The notes beneath the pieces were generated by a model. It was given only the letters and a program-made list of their open reading frames with translations, was not told where the DNA came from and ran no database searches. Shown here one piece after another: positions 1 through 5,161 of a stretch of DNA of 7,130 nt. The position numbers were made by a program, and so were the translations under genes. Numbering within the stretch: position 1 is the first letter of the stretch; each line of letters opens with the position of its first letter. Location of the stretch: NCBI GenBank assembly GCA_002451015.1, contig DKBB01000013.1, forward strand, positions 5,176 to 12,305, in the 5' to 3' direction. The stretch is from Acidobacteria bacterium UBA6911 (GTDB lineage Bacteria; Acidobacteriota; UBA6911).

Positions 1-263
1 AAATCGCGGGTGAAAAGAACGAGAGATTTTTCTTCATGATCCTTCTGGCGGACTACTTCCTGTATTATTTCATCCAGAACGACTTTCGTTGTAGGCAGTT
101 CTATCTGGCTGATGGCTTCGAGCTTACGTTCAATTTGATAGATTCCGGACGAAAGGGAGCTGCTGAATTCTTTCAGCTCCTGTTCCAGATCGTTGATCTG
201 AGGCGAGAGTGTTTTATAAGCTTGTTCCCGAAGGCGTTCTGCATAATCTCGTTCGGAGGGCAT
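1..263 (-). CDS. N-terminal part of an unrecognised coiled-coil protein (runs off the left edge)
   Basis: Reading leftward from an ATG at 263-261, the frame stays open for 87 codons to the window edge, so only the N-terminus is visible. A clear ribosome binding site, AGGAG, lies at 274-270, 6 nt before the ATG, which supports this start. The protein begins MPSERDYAERLREQAY and is highly charged and hydrophilic, with heptad-like stretches (for example around DLEQELKEFSSSL, residues 25-37, and IERKLEAI, 44-51). This indicates a coiled coil or a long helical hairpin. There is no signal peptide or membrane segment in the visible part, so it is probably cytoplasmic. I do not recognise the family and assign no function. 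It is divergent from the lipoprotein gene to the right and is separated from it by about 480 bp. The opposite-strand frame over the same bases looks like a shadow. Confidence 0.72.
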   Translation of the reverse strand, partial: MPSERDYAERLREQAYKTLSPQINDLEQELKEFSSSLSSGIYQIERKLEAISQIELPTTKVVLDEIIQEVVRQKDHEEKSLVLFTRD

Positions 264-269
264 AGATCT

Positions 270-274
270 CTCCT
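270..274 (-). promoter_or_regulatory. Ribosome binding site of the left-edge gene
   Basis: AGGAG on the minus strand, 6 nt upstream of the ATG at 263. It sits inside the sequence CCTAGG (272-277), which recurs at 310-315. Confidence 0.6.
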
Positions 275-347
275 AGGCTATAATTAGTGATTGAAGACTA
301 CCTAAAGCTCCTAGGGGTGTCAATTCCATTTTAGAATCCATCCCTTA

Positions 348-368
348 ATGCAATTCTGCCGATTGCAT
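348..368. repeat. Inverted repeat, 7-bp arms
   Basis: ATGCAAT at 348-354 and ATTGCAT at 362-368 are perfect reverse complements separated by 7 nt. This could be a dyad for a DNA-binding protein. There is no T-tract, so it does not look like a terminator. Confidence 0.4.
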
Positions 369-390
369 ACGCTTCCTTTCCCTCATCGGC

Positions 391-402
391 ATTTCCGGAA
401 AT
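391..402. repeat. Perfect 12-bp palindrome ATTTCCGGAAAT
   Basis: The 12 bases read identically on both strands with no spacer. It lies between two divergent genes, where an operator would be expected, but no protein can be assigned to it and a chance origin is possible. Confidence 0.4.
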
Positions 403-475
403 TTCGTAACATTGTGGGTTAATTCTATTGCATCGGGCGCTCTCATTAGTGTGATGGATTCCGTAAAAATGGATT

Positions 476-508
476 GCGGAGGGGGTAGATGGACTCTGCT
501 CCCTCCGC
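476..508. repeat. GC-rich inverted repeat GCGGAGGG / CCCTCCGC
   Basis: GCGGAGGG at 476-483 pairs perfectly with CCCTCCGC at 501-508, and the stem can extend inward by G-U and G-C pairs (484:500 and 485:499). On the plus strand no T-run follows. On the minus strand a TTTTT lies about 7 nt past the stem, too far for a standard intrinsic terminator. The left arm contains a Shine-Dalgarno-like GGAGGGGG ahead of the ATG at 489. Confidence 0.4.
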
Positions 509-654
509 GGTAGAAGTAATACCCGATTTAACGGGTAGTTTTACTTATGCTTACGGATATTGCCCGATATGGTTCCCGCTTTATGAGGAAAAAATTGCGG
601 TATTGAAGGACAACTCTTGCTGCGTGATAATGAAAATTTGGTTTTTAGAACATA

Positions 655-682
655 ATTACATGGTTTCAAACCATGTTATGAT
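655..682 (+). promoter_or_regulatory. Candidate sigma-70 promoter with a palindromic operator in its spacer
   Basis: ATTACA at 655-660 (4 of 6 matches to TTGACA) and TATGAT at 677-682 (5 of 6 matches to TATAAT) are 16 bp apart. The spacer is almost entirely filled by a perfect inverted repeat, ACATGGTTT-C-AAACCATGT (658-676). Transcription would start near 689, about 55 nt upstream of the lipoprotein ATG. The palindrome's single-base centre makes it a better protein-binding dyad than an RNA hairpin. A repressor site is the inference. The elements were found by eye. Confidence 0.33.
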
Positions 683-726
683 GAGCCTCGGATTTACGGC
701 CTGTGAAGGATGCTTCGTTTTATTCC

Positions 727-733
727 GGGAGGG
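727..733 (+). promoter_or_regulatory. Probable ribosome binding site of the DUF1684 lipoprotein gene
   Basis: GGGAGGG is the only strong Shine-Dalgarno-like sequence near the start. It is 11 nt before ATG745 and 5 nt before an in-frame TTG at 739. It therefore argues for a start at 739 or 745 rather than at the farther upstream GTG at 703. Confidence 0.45.
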
Positions 734-744
734 TTGTGTTGAGA

Positions 745-1401
745 ATGAAATTCCGGTCCCTGTGCCGAATGTTTACAGTCCCTGTATTGATCCTGCCGGT
801 GATGCTGGGACCTGCGTGTTCCAGACATGAAGGCAATTCAGAAGTAACTGTAAAAAAGGAGGATCCGATTGTTTCCCAAAGAGAGGCCAGGGATGAAGCG
901 TTTCGATCGATCCCGGATTCTCCCATCCCGGAGAAAGATCGGAACTCCTTCCAAAAACTGGAATACTATCCGGTCAATGAGGATTTGAAGTTTTCGGTGC
1001 GGTTGAATCGATATTCCCGGCCAAAGCAGGTAAGGCTGGGTACCAACACGGGAGAAATCCGCAGTGGACTGCGTTACGGATATTTCGAGTTCGTCGTCGA
1101 GGGTCAAACCTGCCGGCTGCAGGTATACAGGCTTGAAGATGTTGCGAGTAGCAAGGGCCCCAACCTTTTCGTCCCTTTTCGTGACGCCACGTCCGGGAGT
1201 GAAACGTACGCTCCCGGGAGGTATATAGATTTGGCCGAAAACACTTCGGGAATCTATGAACTGGACTTCAACCGTGCCTACAATCCCTTCTGTGCGTATA
1301 ATGATGACTACAGTTGCCCCTTCCCCCCGGAGGAAAATACGCTGCCGGTCCCGATAAGGGCCGGAGAAAAGAAATATTCCCTCGGATCCGGTTCTTATTA
1401 G
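745..1401 (+). CDS. DUF1684 family protein, probable lipoprotein
   Basis: The 218-residue product starts MKFRSLCRMF. A basic n-region and a hydrophobic stretch (about residues 10-21) lead to Cys25 in the context LGPAC, an acceptable but imperfect lipobox. This suggests export and lipid anchoring facing the periplasm. The mature part matches the DUF1684 (PF07920) pattern. A region of about residues 65-130 contains YYPVNEDLKFSVRL. The diagnostic C-terminal block follows: VPFRDATSGSETYAPGRY (143-160), LDFNRAYNPFCAY (173-185), CPFPPEEN (191-198) and RAGEKK (205-210). The family has no established biochemical function. ATG745 is chosen because it gives a clean signal peptide and a nearby GGGAGGG. 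An in-frame GTG at 703 would add 14 residues and TTG739 would add two. The gene lies 43 bp upstream of the J-domain gene on the same strand and is probably co-transcribed with it. Confidence 0.87.
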   Translation: MKFRSLCRMFTVPVLILPVMLGPACSRHEGNSEVTVKKEDPIVSQREARDEAFRSIPDSPIPEKDRNSFQKLEYYPVNEDLKFSVRLNRYSRPKQVRLGTNTGEIRSGLRYGYFEFVVEGQTCRLQVYRLEDVASSKGPNLFVPFRDATSGSETYAPGRYIDLAENTSGIYELDFNRAYNPFCAYNDDYSCPFPPEENTLPVPIRAGEKKYSLGSGSY

Positions 1402-1444
1402 AGCGCATTCCGTTGCGCCGATAAGAGATACCTCGGTGGATATT

Positions 1445-2881
1445 ATGGCTGTCTATTCAAAGCTTCCGGAGGTTTTGCTAAGTCTGGCCGACAAGGGCCG
1501 GAGCGGAGTGTTCAGAGCTCAGAACGCTTCCCTGAAAAAGCAGTTAATACTGAAAAACGGAACCATTTCTTTTGCCGAGAGCAGCCAGCCGGATGAGCAC
1601 CTTGCCCGCATCATGGTTTCGATGGGGCTTCTGAAACAATCCGACCTGCGCGAAATCATCTCCCAGATGAAATCAGGGAAAAACGCCGAAGAGGCCATAG
1701 CGGCTTTGAACCGTTCGGACGAAGAATCCGTCCATAAGGGTTTGCATGCACAGGTGATCGTTGTCCTGTCCACCCTGCTGGGGTGGGGAGATTTCGACAT
1801 GCGGTTCTTCCCGGGTGAGGATTTAATAAAAAACAGGAGACATTTAGGTCTGAATATTGCGGAAATGCTCGTTTCTTCCGCGCGCCGCGCCGTTTCAAAA
1901 CGCCTTGTGACGGCCCCTTCGGGATTTCTGGATGGAACGATTACGGTAGTTGCGGCCACTGCTGAGAAAAGAATGGGATTTCCTCTGGATGATACGGAAT
2001 CGTTTGCGTATAACCGGGCGCAGGGTGAAATTCCGGCAAAGGAATTCCTGTCCCTGATTTCCTGCCGAGATGAAACCGCTCCTGAAGAGGTGTTTTTGCG
2101 GCTTTACCTCCTGGGTCTGATCATACCGGAAAAGCCCCGGGGGGTTCCGTCTTCCGAGAGGACGGAACCCGATGCTACCGATACAGCCGAAATGCTGATA
2201 GAGGAGATGCTGCTGCGTTTTCAAAACGCCAGCCTCTACGAGATATTGTCGATTGCGCCGGATGCCAGTCCGGATGAAGCCCAGGCGGCTTATCACGCTA
2301 TGGCCAAGCGGTACCATCCGGATCGTTTCCAGTCCTTAGAGTATTCGGACGACCTTCGACGGCAGGTGGAACAGGTGTTCTCCTTCGTCAATAAAGCCTA
2401 TCAGACGCTGAAAGATCCCGATTTACGCTCCCTGTACGATAAAGGGAGACTCTCCCGGAATAGCGAGGTGGAAGCGGCTTTAAAATCGAAAAAATCAGCC
2501 GACACCGACGAGGGAGAAATGATCGACGCCCTGTTCCGTCATGGCTGCAGGTCTTTGAGATATGGGGAGTTTGAAAAGGCTGTCAAAGAATTGAAAAGTT
2601 GTGTCTACCTCCGTCCCGAGAATGCGGGCTACAATTATTATCTCGGTTTGGCAGAATCGGAAGTCCCCGGGATGTATAAAGTTGCGGAACAGCACCTGCT
2701 GAAAGCCATCGAGCTGGAAACCATACCGTCCAACAGCCTTGTTGCTCTGGTAAAGCTTTACTTGAAGGTTCGTCTGCCACGGAAGGCGGCTTCGATGCAC
2801 AAGGAGCTGATACGTTGGGATCCGGATCACCCGGAAGCTAAAAAGCTGCTTGAGGAAATAGAAAAAAACTTGTCGGCATAA
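1445..2881 (+). CDS. DUF4388 / DnaJ J-domain / TPR-like protein
   Basis: This 478-residue soluble protein has no signal peptide or membrane segment. In order it shows: an N-terminal DUF4388-like (PATAN) region, about residues 3-150, with the typical GRSGVFRAQN...LILKNGTISFAESS and a following helical part; a mid-region including FLRLYLLGLIIPE (about 217-229); an acidic linker; a J domain, about 263-334, opening with SLYEILSIAPDASPDEAQ and keeping the HPD tripeptide (291-293) needed to stimulate DnaK ATPase; and C-terminal TPR-like helical pairs (about 360-475), including EFEKAVKELKSCVYLRPENAGYNY. It is not canonical DnaJ, as there is no Gly/Phe region or zinc finger. DUF4388 occurs in bacterial signalling and scaffold proteins, so a J-protein adaptor that recruits DnaK to a specific client is the inference. 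ATG1445 is preferred because GGTGG ends 5 nt before it. An in-frame GTG at 1436 adds three residues. Confidence 0.88.
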   Translation: MAVYSKLPEVLLSLADKGRSGVFRAQNASLKKQLILKNGTISFAESSQPDEHLARIMVSMGLLKQSDLREIISQMKSGKNAEEAIAALNRSDEESVHKGLHAQVIVVLSTLLGWGDFDMRFFPGEDLIKNRRHLGLNIAEMLVSSARRAVSKRLVTAPSGFLDGTITVVAATAEKRMGFPLDDTESFAYNRAQGEIPAKEFLSLISCRDETAPEEVFLRLYLLGLIIPEKPRGVPSSERTEPDATDTAEMLIEEMLLRFQNASLYEILSIAPDASPDEAQAAYHAMAKRYHPDRFQSLEYSDDLRRQVEQVFSFVNKAYQTLKDPDLRSLYDKGRLSRNSEVEAALKSKKSADTDEGEMIDALFRHGCRSLRYGEFEKAVKELKSCVYLRPENAGYNYYLGLAESEVPGMYKVAEQHLLKAIELETIPSNSLVALVKLYLKVRLPRKAASMHKELIRWDPDHPEAKKLLEEIEKNLSA

Positions 2882-3143
2882 TCGATATGCAAATATTCCG
2901 CGTCCTTTTTCCTGGTCTGCGACTCCAGATTAATGCTGATTTTTTGTTTTGCTGAAGACGTGCCCACAATAGGGCTGTATGCATGCCGGGAGCCTTAATT
3001 AATAAAAGAGAAGAAAGTAAAAAGTTTTAATTTTTACCGTGATTTTACAAAATATGAATTTGCATCATTTTTCTGACTTCTGACCCGTGTCCCGGTAATC
3101 AGAGAAAGCTCAATCCATCGAAGCCGGAGGTTAGCCAATCCGC
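2882..3143. other. Convergent intergenic region, no strong terminator seen
   Basis: These 262 bp lie between the converging J-domain gene and rnc. For the rightward gene there is only a weak imperfect hairpin around 2912-2928 (CTGGTC / GA-ct-CCAG), with a T6 run at 2940-2945 about 11 nt later. The interval 2995-3070 is very AT-rich and includes TTAATTAA (2995-3002). No small gene is supportable here. Confidence 0.5.
3017..3037 (-). terminator. Weak AT-rich hairpin, possible rnc-side terminator
   Basis: GTAAAAA (3017-3023) and TTTTTAC (3031-3037) are perfect complements around a 7-nt loop. Read on the minus strand, the stem is followed by a pyrimidine-rich, T-rich tract. The stem is almost entirely A-T, so it would be unstable. 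It is the best structural candidate downstream of rnc, about 110 nt past the stop, but may not be functional. Confidence 0.2.
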
Positions 3144-3896
3144 CTACTGCTTTATTTTTTCAAGCGCGAGGCGTGCAGCGGATTGTTGTGCCTCTTTTTT
3201 GGTTTTACCCGATGCTTCGGCGACAACTTTGTCATCGATAAGAACCTGGATCACGAAAGTTTTCTTGTGGTCCGGACCCAGTTCGTCCACGACGCAATAG
3301 ACCGGTTCCGGGTGTCCGAGGTTATGCAGGTATTCCTGCAGCGAGGATTTGAAATCCCCGTAGGTCAATTGCTTGATATCCAGAGCCTGCAGGAAGGAAT
3401 GAATCTGGCGTTCGATAAAATCCGAGGCTGCTTCCACGCCTCCGTCCAGGTAAATGGCTCCGATGATTGCCTCATAGGTATCGACTATAATAGCGCGTTT
3501 CTTTCTGCCACCGGTTTTTTCCTCTCCACGGCTAAGGTAGATAAAATCCCCCAGCCGGATTCCCTTTGCCAGCAGAACGAGATTGGCCGCGCTCACAAGG
3601 TAGGCCTTGATCTTACTTAATTCCCCTTCATTGAGATCCGGGTAAAGCTGGAATATGCGCGCACTGATAATAAATCCCAGTACCGAGTCCCCCAGAAATT
3701 CCAGGGATTCATTGTTTTTTAGATTTTCCCTGCCGGGTTCCTCAATTCCGCGAGAATCGCCGGTCCCTCCAGGATCATTGACGAAAGACCGATGGGTCAA
3801 AGCCTGTACCAGCAGGGACCGATGTTCAAAGCGATATCCCAGGAGATCCTCCAGATCCCGTAGTGAAGTATCGGAAGTTGGCGTGTCCTCTTTCAT
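3144..3896 (-). CDS. rnc: Ribonuclease III
   Basis: This is a double-strand-specific endoribonuclease that matures rRNA precursors and cleaves structured mRNAs in the cytoplasm, using Mg2+. From the ATG at 3896 the product is 250 residues. It has an N-terminal RNase III domain with the family signature NNESLEFLGDSVLG (61-74), supplying acidic residues Glu63, Glu66 and Asp70, plus VDTYEAIIGA with Asp139 and Glu142. A double-stranded-RNA-binding domain (about 183-249, LQEYLHNLGHPEPVY to KKEAQQSAARLALEKI) follows. All catalytic residues are present. The frame is open further upstream to a GTG at 3992, but those 32 codons overlap thiL and precede the usual family N-terminus, so ATG3896, 13 nt after the thiL stop, is preferred. 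Its ribosome binding site is weak (GGAA, 8 nt upstream), consistent with translation coupled to thiL. A hydrophilic insert of about 15-20 residues (about 41-60) lies between THRSFVN and the signature. Confidence 0.95.
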   Translation of the reverse strand: MKEDTPTSDTSLRDLEDLLGYRFEHRSLLVQALTHRSFVNDPGGTGDSRGIEEPGRENLKNNESLEFLGDSVLGFIISARIFQLYPDLNEGELSKIKAYLVSAANLVLLAKGIRLGDFIYLSRGEEKTGGRKKRAIIVDTYEAIIGAIYLDGGVEAASDFIERQIHSFLQALDIKQLTYGDFKSSLQEYLHNLGHPEPVYCVVDELGPDHKKTFVIQVLIDDKVVAEASGKTKKEAQQSAARLALEKIKQ

Positions 3897-3909
3897 TGGA
3901 TAGTTCCAG

Positions 3910-4977
3910 TCATTGATCGTTCTTTCCGTAACCTTCCCGTACGATAGCCCCCTCATTTTCGACGCAATGTCGTCGAAAATGATCGTATCCACCCTCTTTT
4001 AATCTTCGGCGGTTTTTCCCATCGTGGTGCACCCACAGGTTCCTTCTGCCGCGGATCATTTTACCTATTCTGGTAATTTTTGGCAGATCGTGCGGATACG
4101 TTTTTTCCAAAAGAGCCGTTTTTGACTCGGGCACGGCAAAAAGCAGCTCAAAATCCTCTCCTCCGTGAAGCGCAAGGGCAACCGGGTCCAAATCCCATGC
4201 CGTTGCATCCGTGAATAAGGGAAGCCTGGCGGTGTCGATTTCCGCCCCGACACCGCTAGCGGCGCACATGCGCGGAAGATCGACGGAAAGCCCGTCGCTA
4301 AGATCCATCATACAACGGACCATTCCGGATTGCGCCAGCCACATTCCGACGGCACAACGGGGATCCGGTTGGCGGTGGGACCTAAGTGCTTCCCGCTGGG
4401 ATCGGGTGCGCGGTTGCAGGCAACCCCTGTATAAAAGCCGGAGACCGGCAGCCGACCGACCCAATATCCCGGTTACGTAAAGGGCGTCTCCATCCCGGCC
4501 GCCGGAGCGATAGAGCACTTTACGCCCGACCGATTCGCCTATAGCCGTGATGGAAATTATAATGCCGCTTTCCGAGCATGAGAGGTCTCCGCCGATCAAC
4601 AGTGCCCCATGCATGTCGCCCCGCTCGATCAAACCCCTGTAGAATTCCATAATCCAGCGCCTGGAAATTACCGAAGGCAGCCCGAGGGAAACCGTGAAAA
4701 AACGGGGACGGCCTCCCATCGCGGCCAGATCGCTTAAATTCACGGAAATTGATTTGCGGCCCAGTTGGCGGGGGATTGTCCACTCGCATCGGAAATCGAT
4801 GTTTTCCGCCAGCATATCCGTAGTGACCAGCCAGTACTCCGCGGCGTTTCTGGGGCAGAACACCGCAGCGTCATCCCCGATTCCTTTTTTTAGGAACTTG
4901 CTTTTATCAGGGGACCGATCCTGCAGCAGCCGGAGAATTTCATTTTCACTGGTCGGCAGGGTGTTTTTTTTCGACAT
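3910..4977 (-). CDS. thiL: Thiamine-monophosphate kinase
   Basis: ThiL uses ATP to phosphorylate thiamine monophosphate to thiamine diphosphate, the last step of the cofactor's biosynthesis. The 355-residue product shows the family motifs in order: GIGDDAAVF (32-40), TTDMLAENIDF (52-62), the SVNLSDLAAMGGRP block (78-91), GGDLSCS (129-135), VTGILGRSAAGLRLL (168-182), MMDLSDGLSVDLP (223-235) and GGEDFELLF (272-280). The aspartates of GDDA, GGD and LSDG are the expected Mg-nucleotide ligands. The familiar family ending GYDHF (330-334) is followed by a 21-residue tail with no obvious family counterpart. ATG4977 is chosen. An in-frame TTG at 4989 would add four residues, and neither has a good ribosome binding site. 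The stop is 13 nt before rnc, so the two probably share an mRNA. No thiamine riboswitch was seen in the 184-bp gap to lon. Confidence 0.94.
   Translation of the reverse strand: MSKKNTLPTSENEILRLLQDRSPDKSKFLKKGIGDDAAVFCPRNAAEYWLVTTDMLAENIDFRCEWTIPRQLGRKSISVNLSDLAAMGGRPRFFTVSLGLPSVISRRWIMEFYRGLIERGDMHGALLIGGDLSCSESGIIISITAIGESVGRKVLYRSGGRDGDALYVTGILGRSAAGLRLLYRGCLQPRTRSQREALRSHRQPDPRCAVGMWLAQSGMVRCMMDLSDGLSVDLPRMCAASGVGAEIDTARLPLFTDATAWDLDPVALALHGGEDFELLFAVPESKTALLEKTYPHDLPKITRIGKMIRGRRNLWVHHDGKNRRRLKEGGYDHFRRHCVENEGAIVREGYGKNDQ
3940..3987 (-). promoter_or_regulatory. Strong stem-loop upstream of rnc, candidate RNase III target
   Basis: On the transcribed (minus) strand, CATTTTCGACG (3981-3971) pairs perfectly with CGTCGAAAATG (3964-3954) around a 6-nt loop, giving 11 bp. 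Past an asymmetric 8-nt bulge (3953-3946), TACGAT (3987-3982) pairs with ATCGTA (3945-3940) for six more. The structure overlaps codons for the ThiL C-terminal tail and ends 43 nt before the rnc ATG. Its placement resembles the leader stem-loop through which RNase III represses its own synthesis in Escherichia coli. The function here is inferred. Confidence 0.4.
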
Positions 4978-5161
4978 AGCTAAATTCAAGGTTAAAAACG
5001 GTCTTGTTGGATTGGTGTTGTCTGCCGCGGGCTGTCAGGGATTCCATAGGAACAGAAGCCTATGACGGGAAATTAAATCCATACCATCCCGATACGCACC
5101 CGCACCGATTTTCCCAACCAGGCAGCCTCTCAAATCAGCTTCAATCTTCAATCTGTATTTT
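4978..5161. other. lon-thiL intergenic gap
   Basis: These 184 bp lie between two genes on the same strand. There is a short inverted repeat, CATAGG (5045-5050) with CCTATG (5059-5064), but no T-tract follows it on the minus strand, so it is not a convincing terminator. A tandem GATTGAA GATTGAA occurs on the minus strand just after the lon stop. No clear promoter was recognised, so whether thiL-rnc has its own promoter or reads through from lon is open. Confidence 0.4.

Larger units (their letters stand above)
264..744. other. Divergent intergenic region with several short palindromes
   Basis: This 481-bp stretch separates the leftward coiled-coil gene from the rightward lipoprotein gene, so it should carry promoters for both. 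It is more AT-rich than the flanking genes. It contains two CTCCTAGG direct repeats (270-277 and 308-315), an inverted repeat at 348-368, a perfect 12-bp palindrome at 391-402, a GC-rich inverted repeat at 476-508, a 6-bp-arm inverted repeat at 520-537 (TACCCG, loop of 6, CGGGTA) and a perfect palindrome at 658-676. GAATCCATC (334-342) is also the reverse complement of GATGGATTC (453-461). I see no tRNA or recognisable riboswitch. An open frame at 489-830 has a good ribosome binding site but odd composition, and is treated as spurious. Confidence 0.6.

Noticed and set aside
279..284. Perfect TATAAT on the plus strand
   Set aside because: There is no acceptable -35 hexamer at 16-18 bp and no gene start closely downstream. 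Probably chance in an AT-rich spot.
36..287. Plus-strand open frame of 83 codons at the left edge
   Set aside because: It is the antisense shadow of the minus-strand coiled-coil gene, which has a good ribosome binding site and plausible composition.
489..830. Plus-strand open frame of 113 codons with a strong Shine-Dalgarno
   Set aside because: It has Cys-rich odd composition and no recognisable domain. It overlaps the well-supported DUF1684 gene by 86 bp, with its end encoded out of frame within that gene. Kept only as a low-interest finding.
3071..3108. Possible hairpin TCTGACC...GGT-aat-CAGA downstream of rnc
   Set aside because: It needs a 3-nt bulge, and no T-tract follows on either strand.
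3183..3620. Long plus-strand frame opposite rnc, and similar frames opposite thiL, lon and the J-domain gene
   Set aside because: They lie wholly antisense to genes with intact catalytic motifs and have no domain signature of their own.
3894..3992. Extended RNase III start at GTG 3992 (282 residues)
   Set aside because: It would add 32 residues not typical of the family and overlap thiL by 83 bp. ATG3896 follows the thiL stop by 13 nt and gives a normal length. Kept as an open question in the findings.
4978..5161. TPP riboswitch or other leader upstream of thiL
   Set aside because: I could not find the conserved thi-box sequence or a convincing structure. The gap only has a 6-bp inverted repeat.
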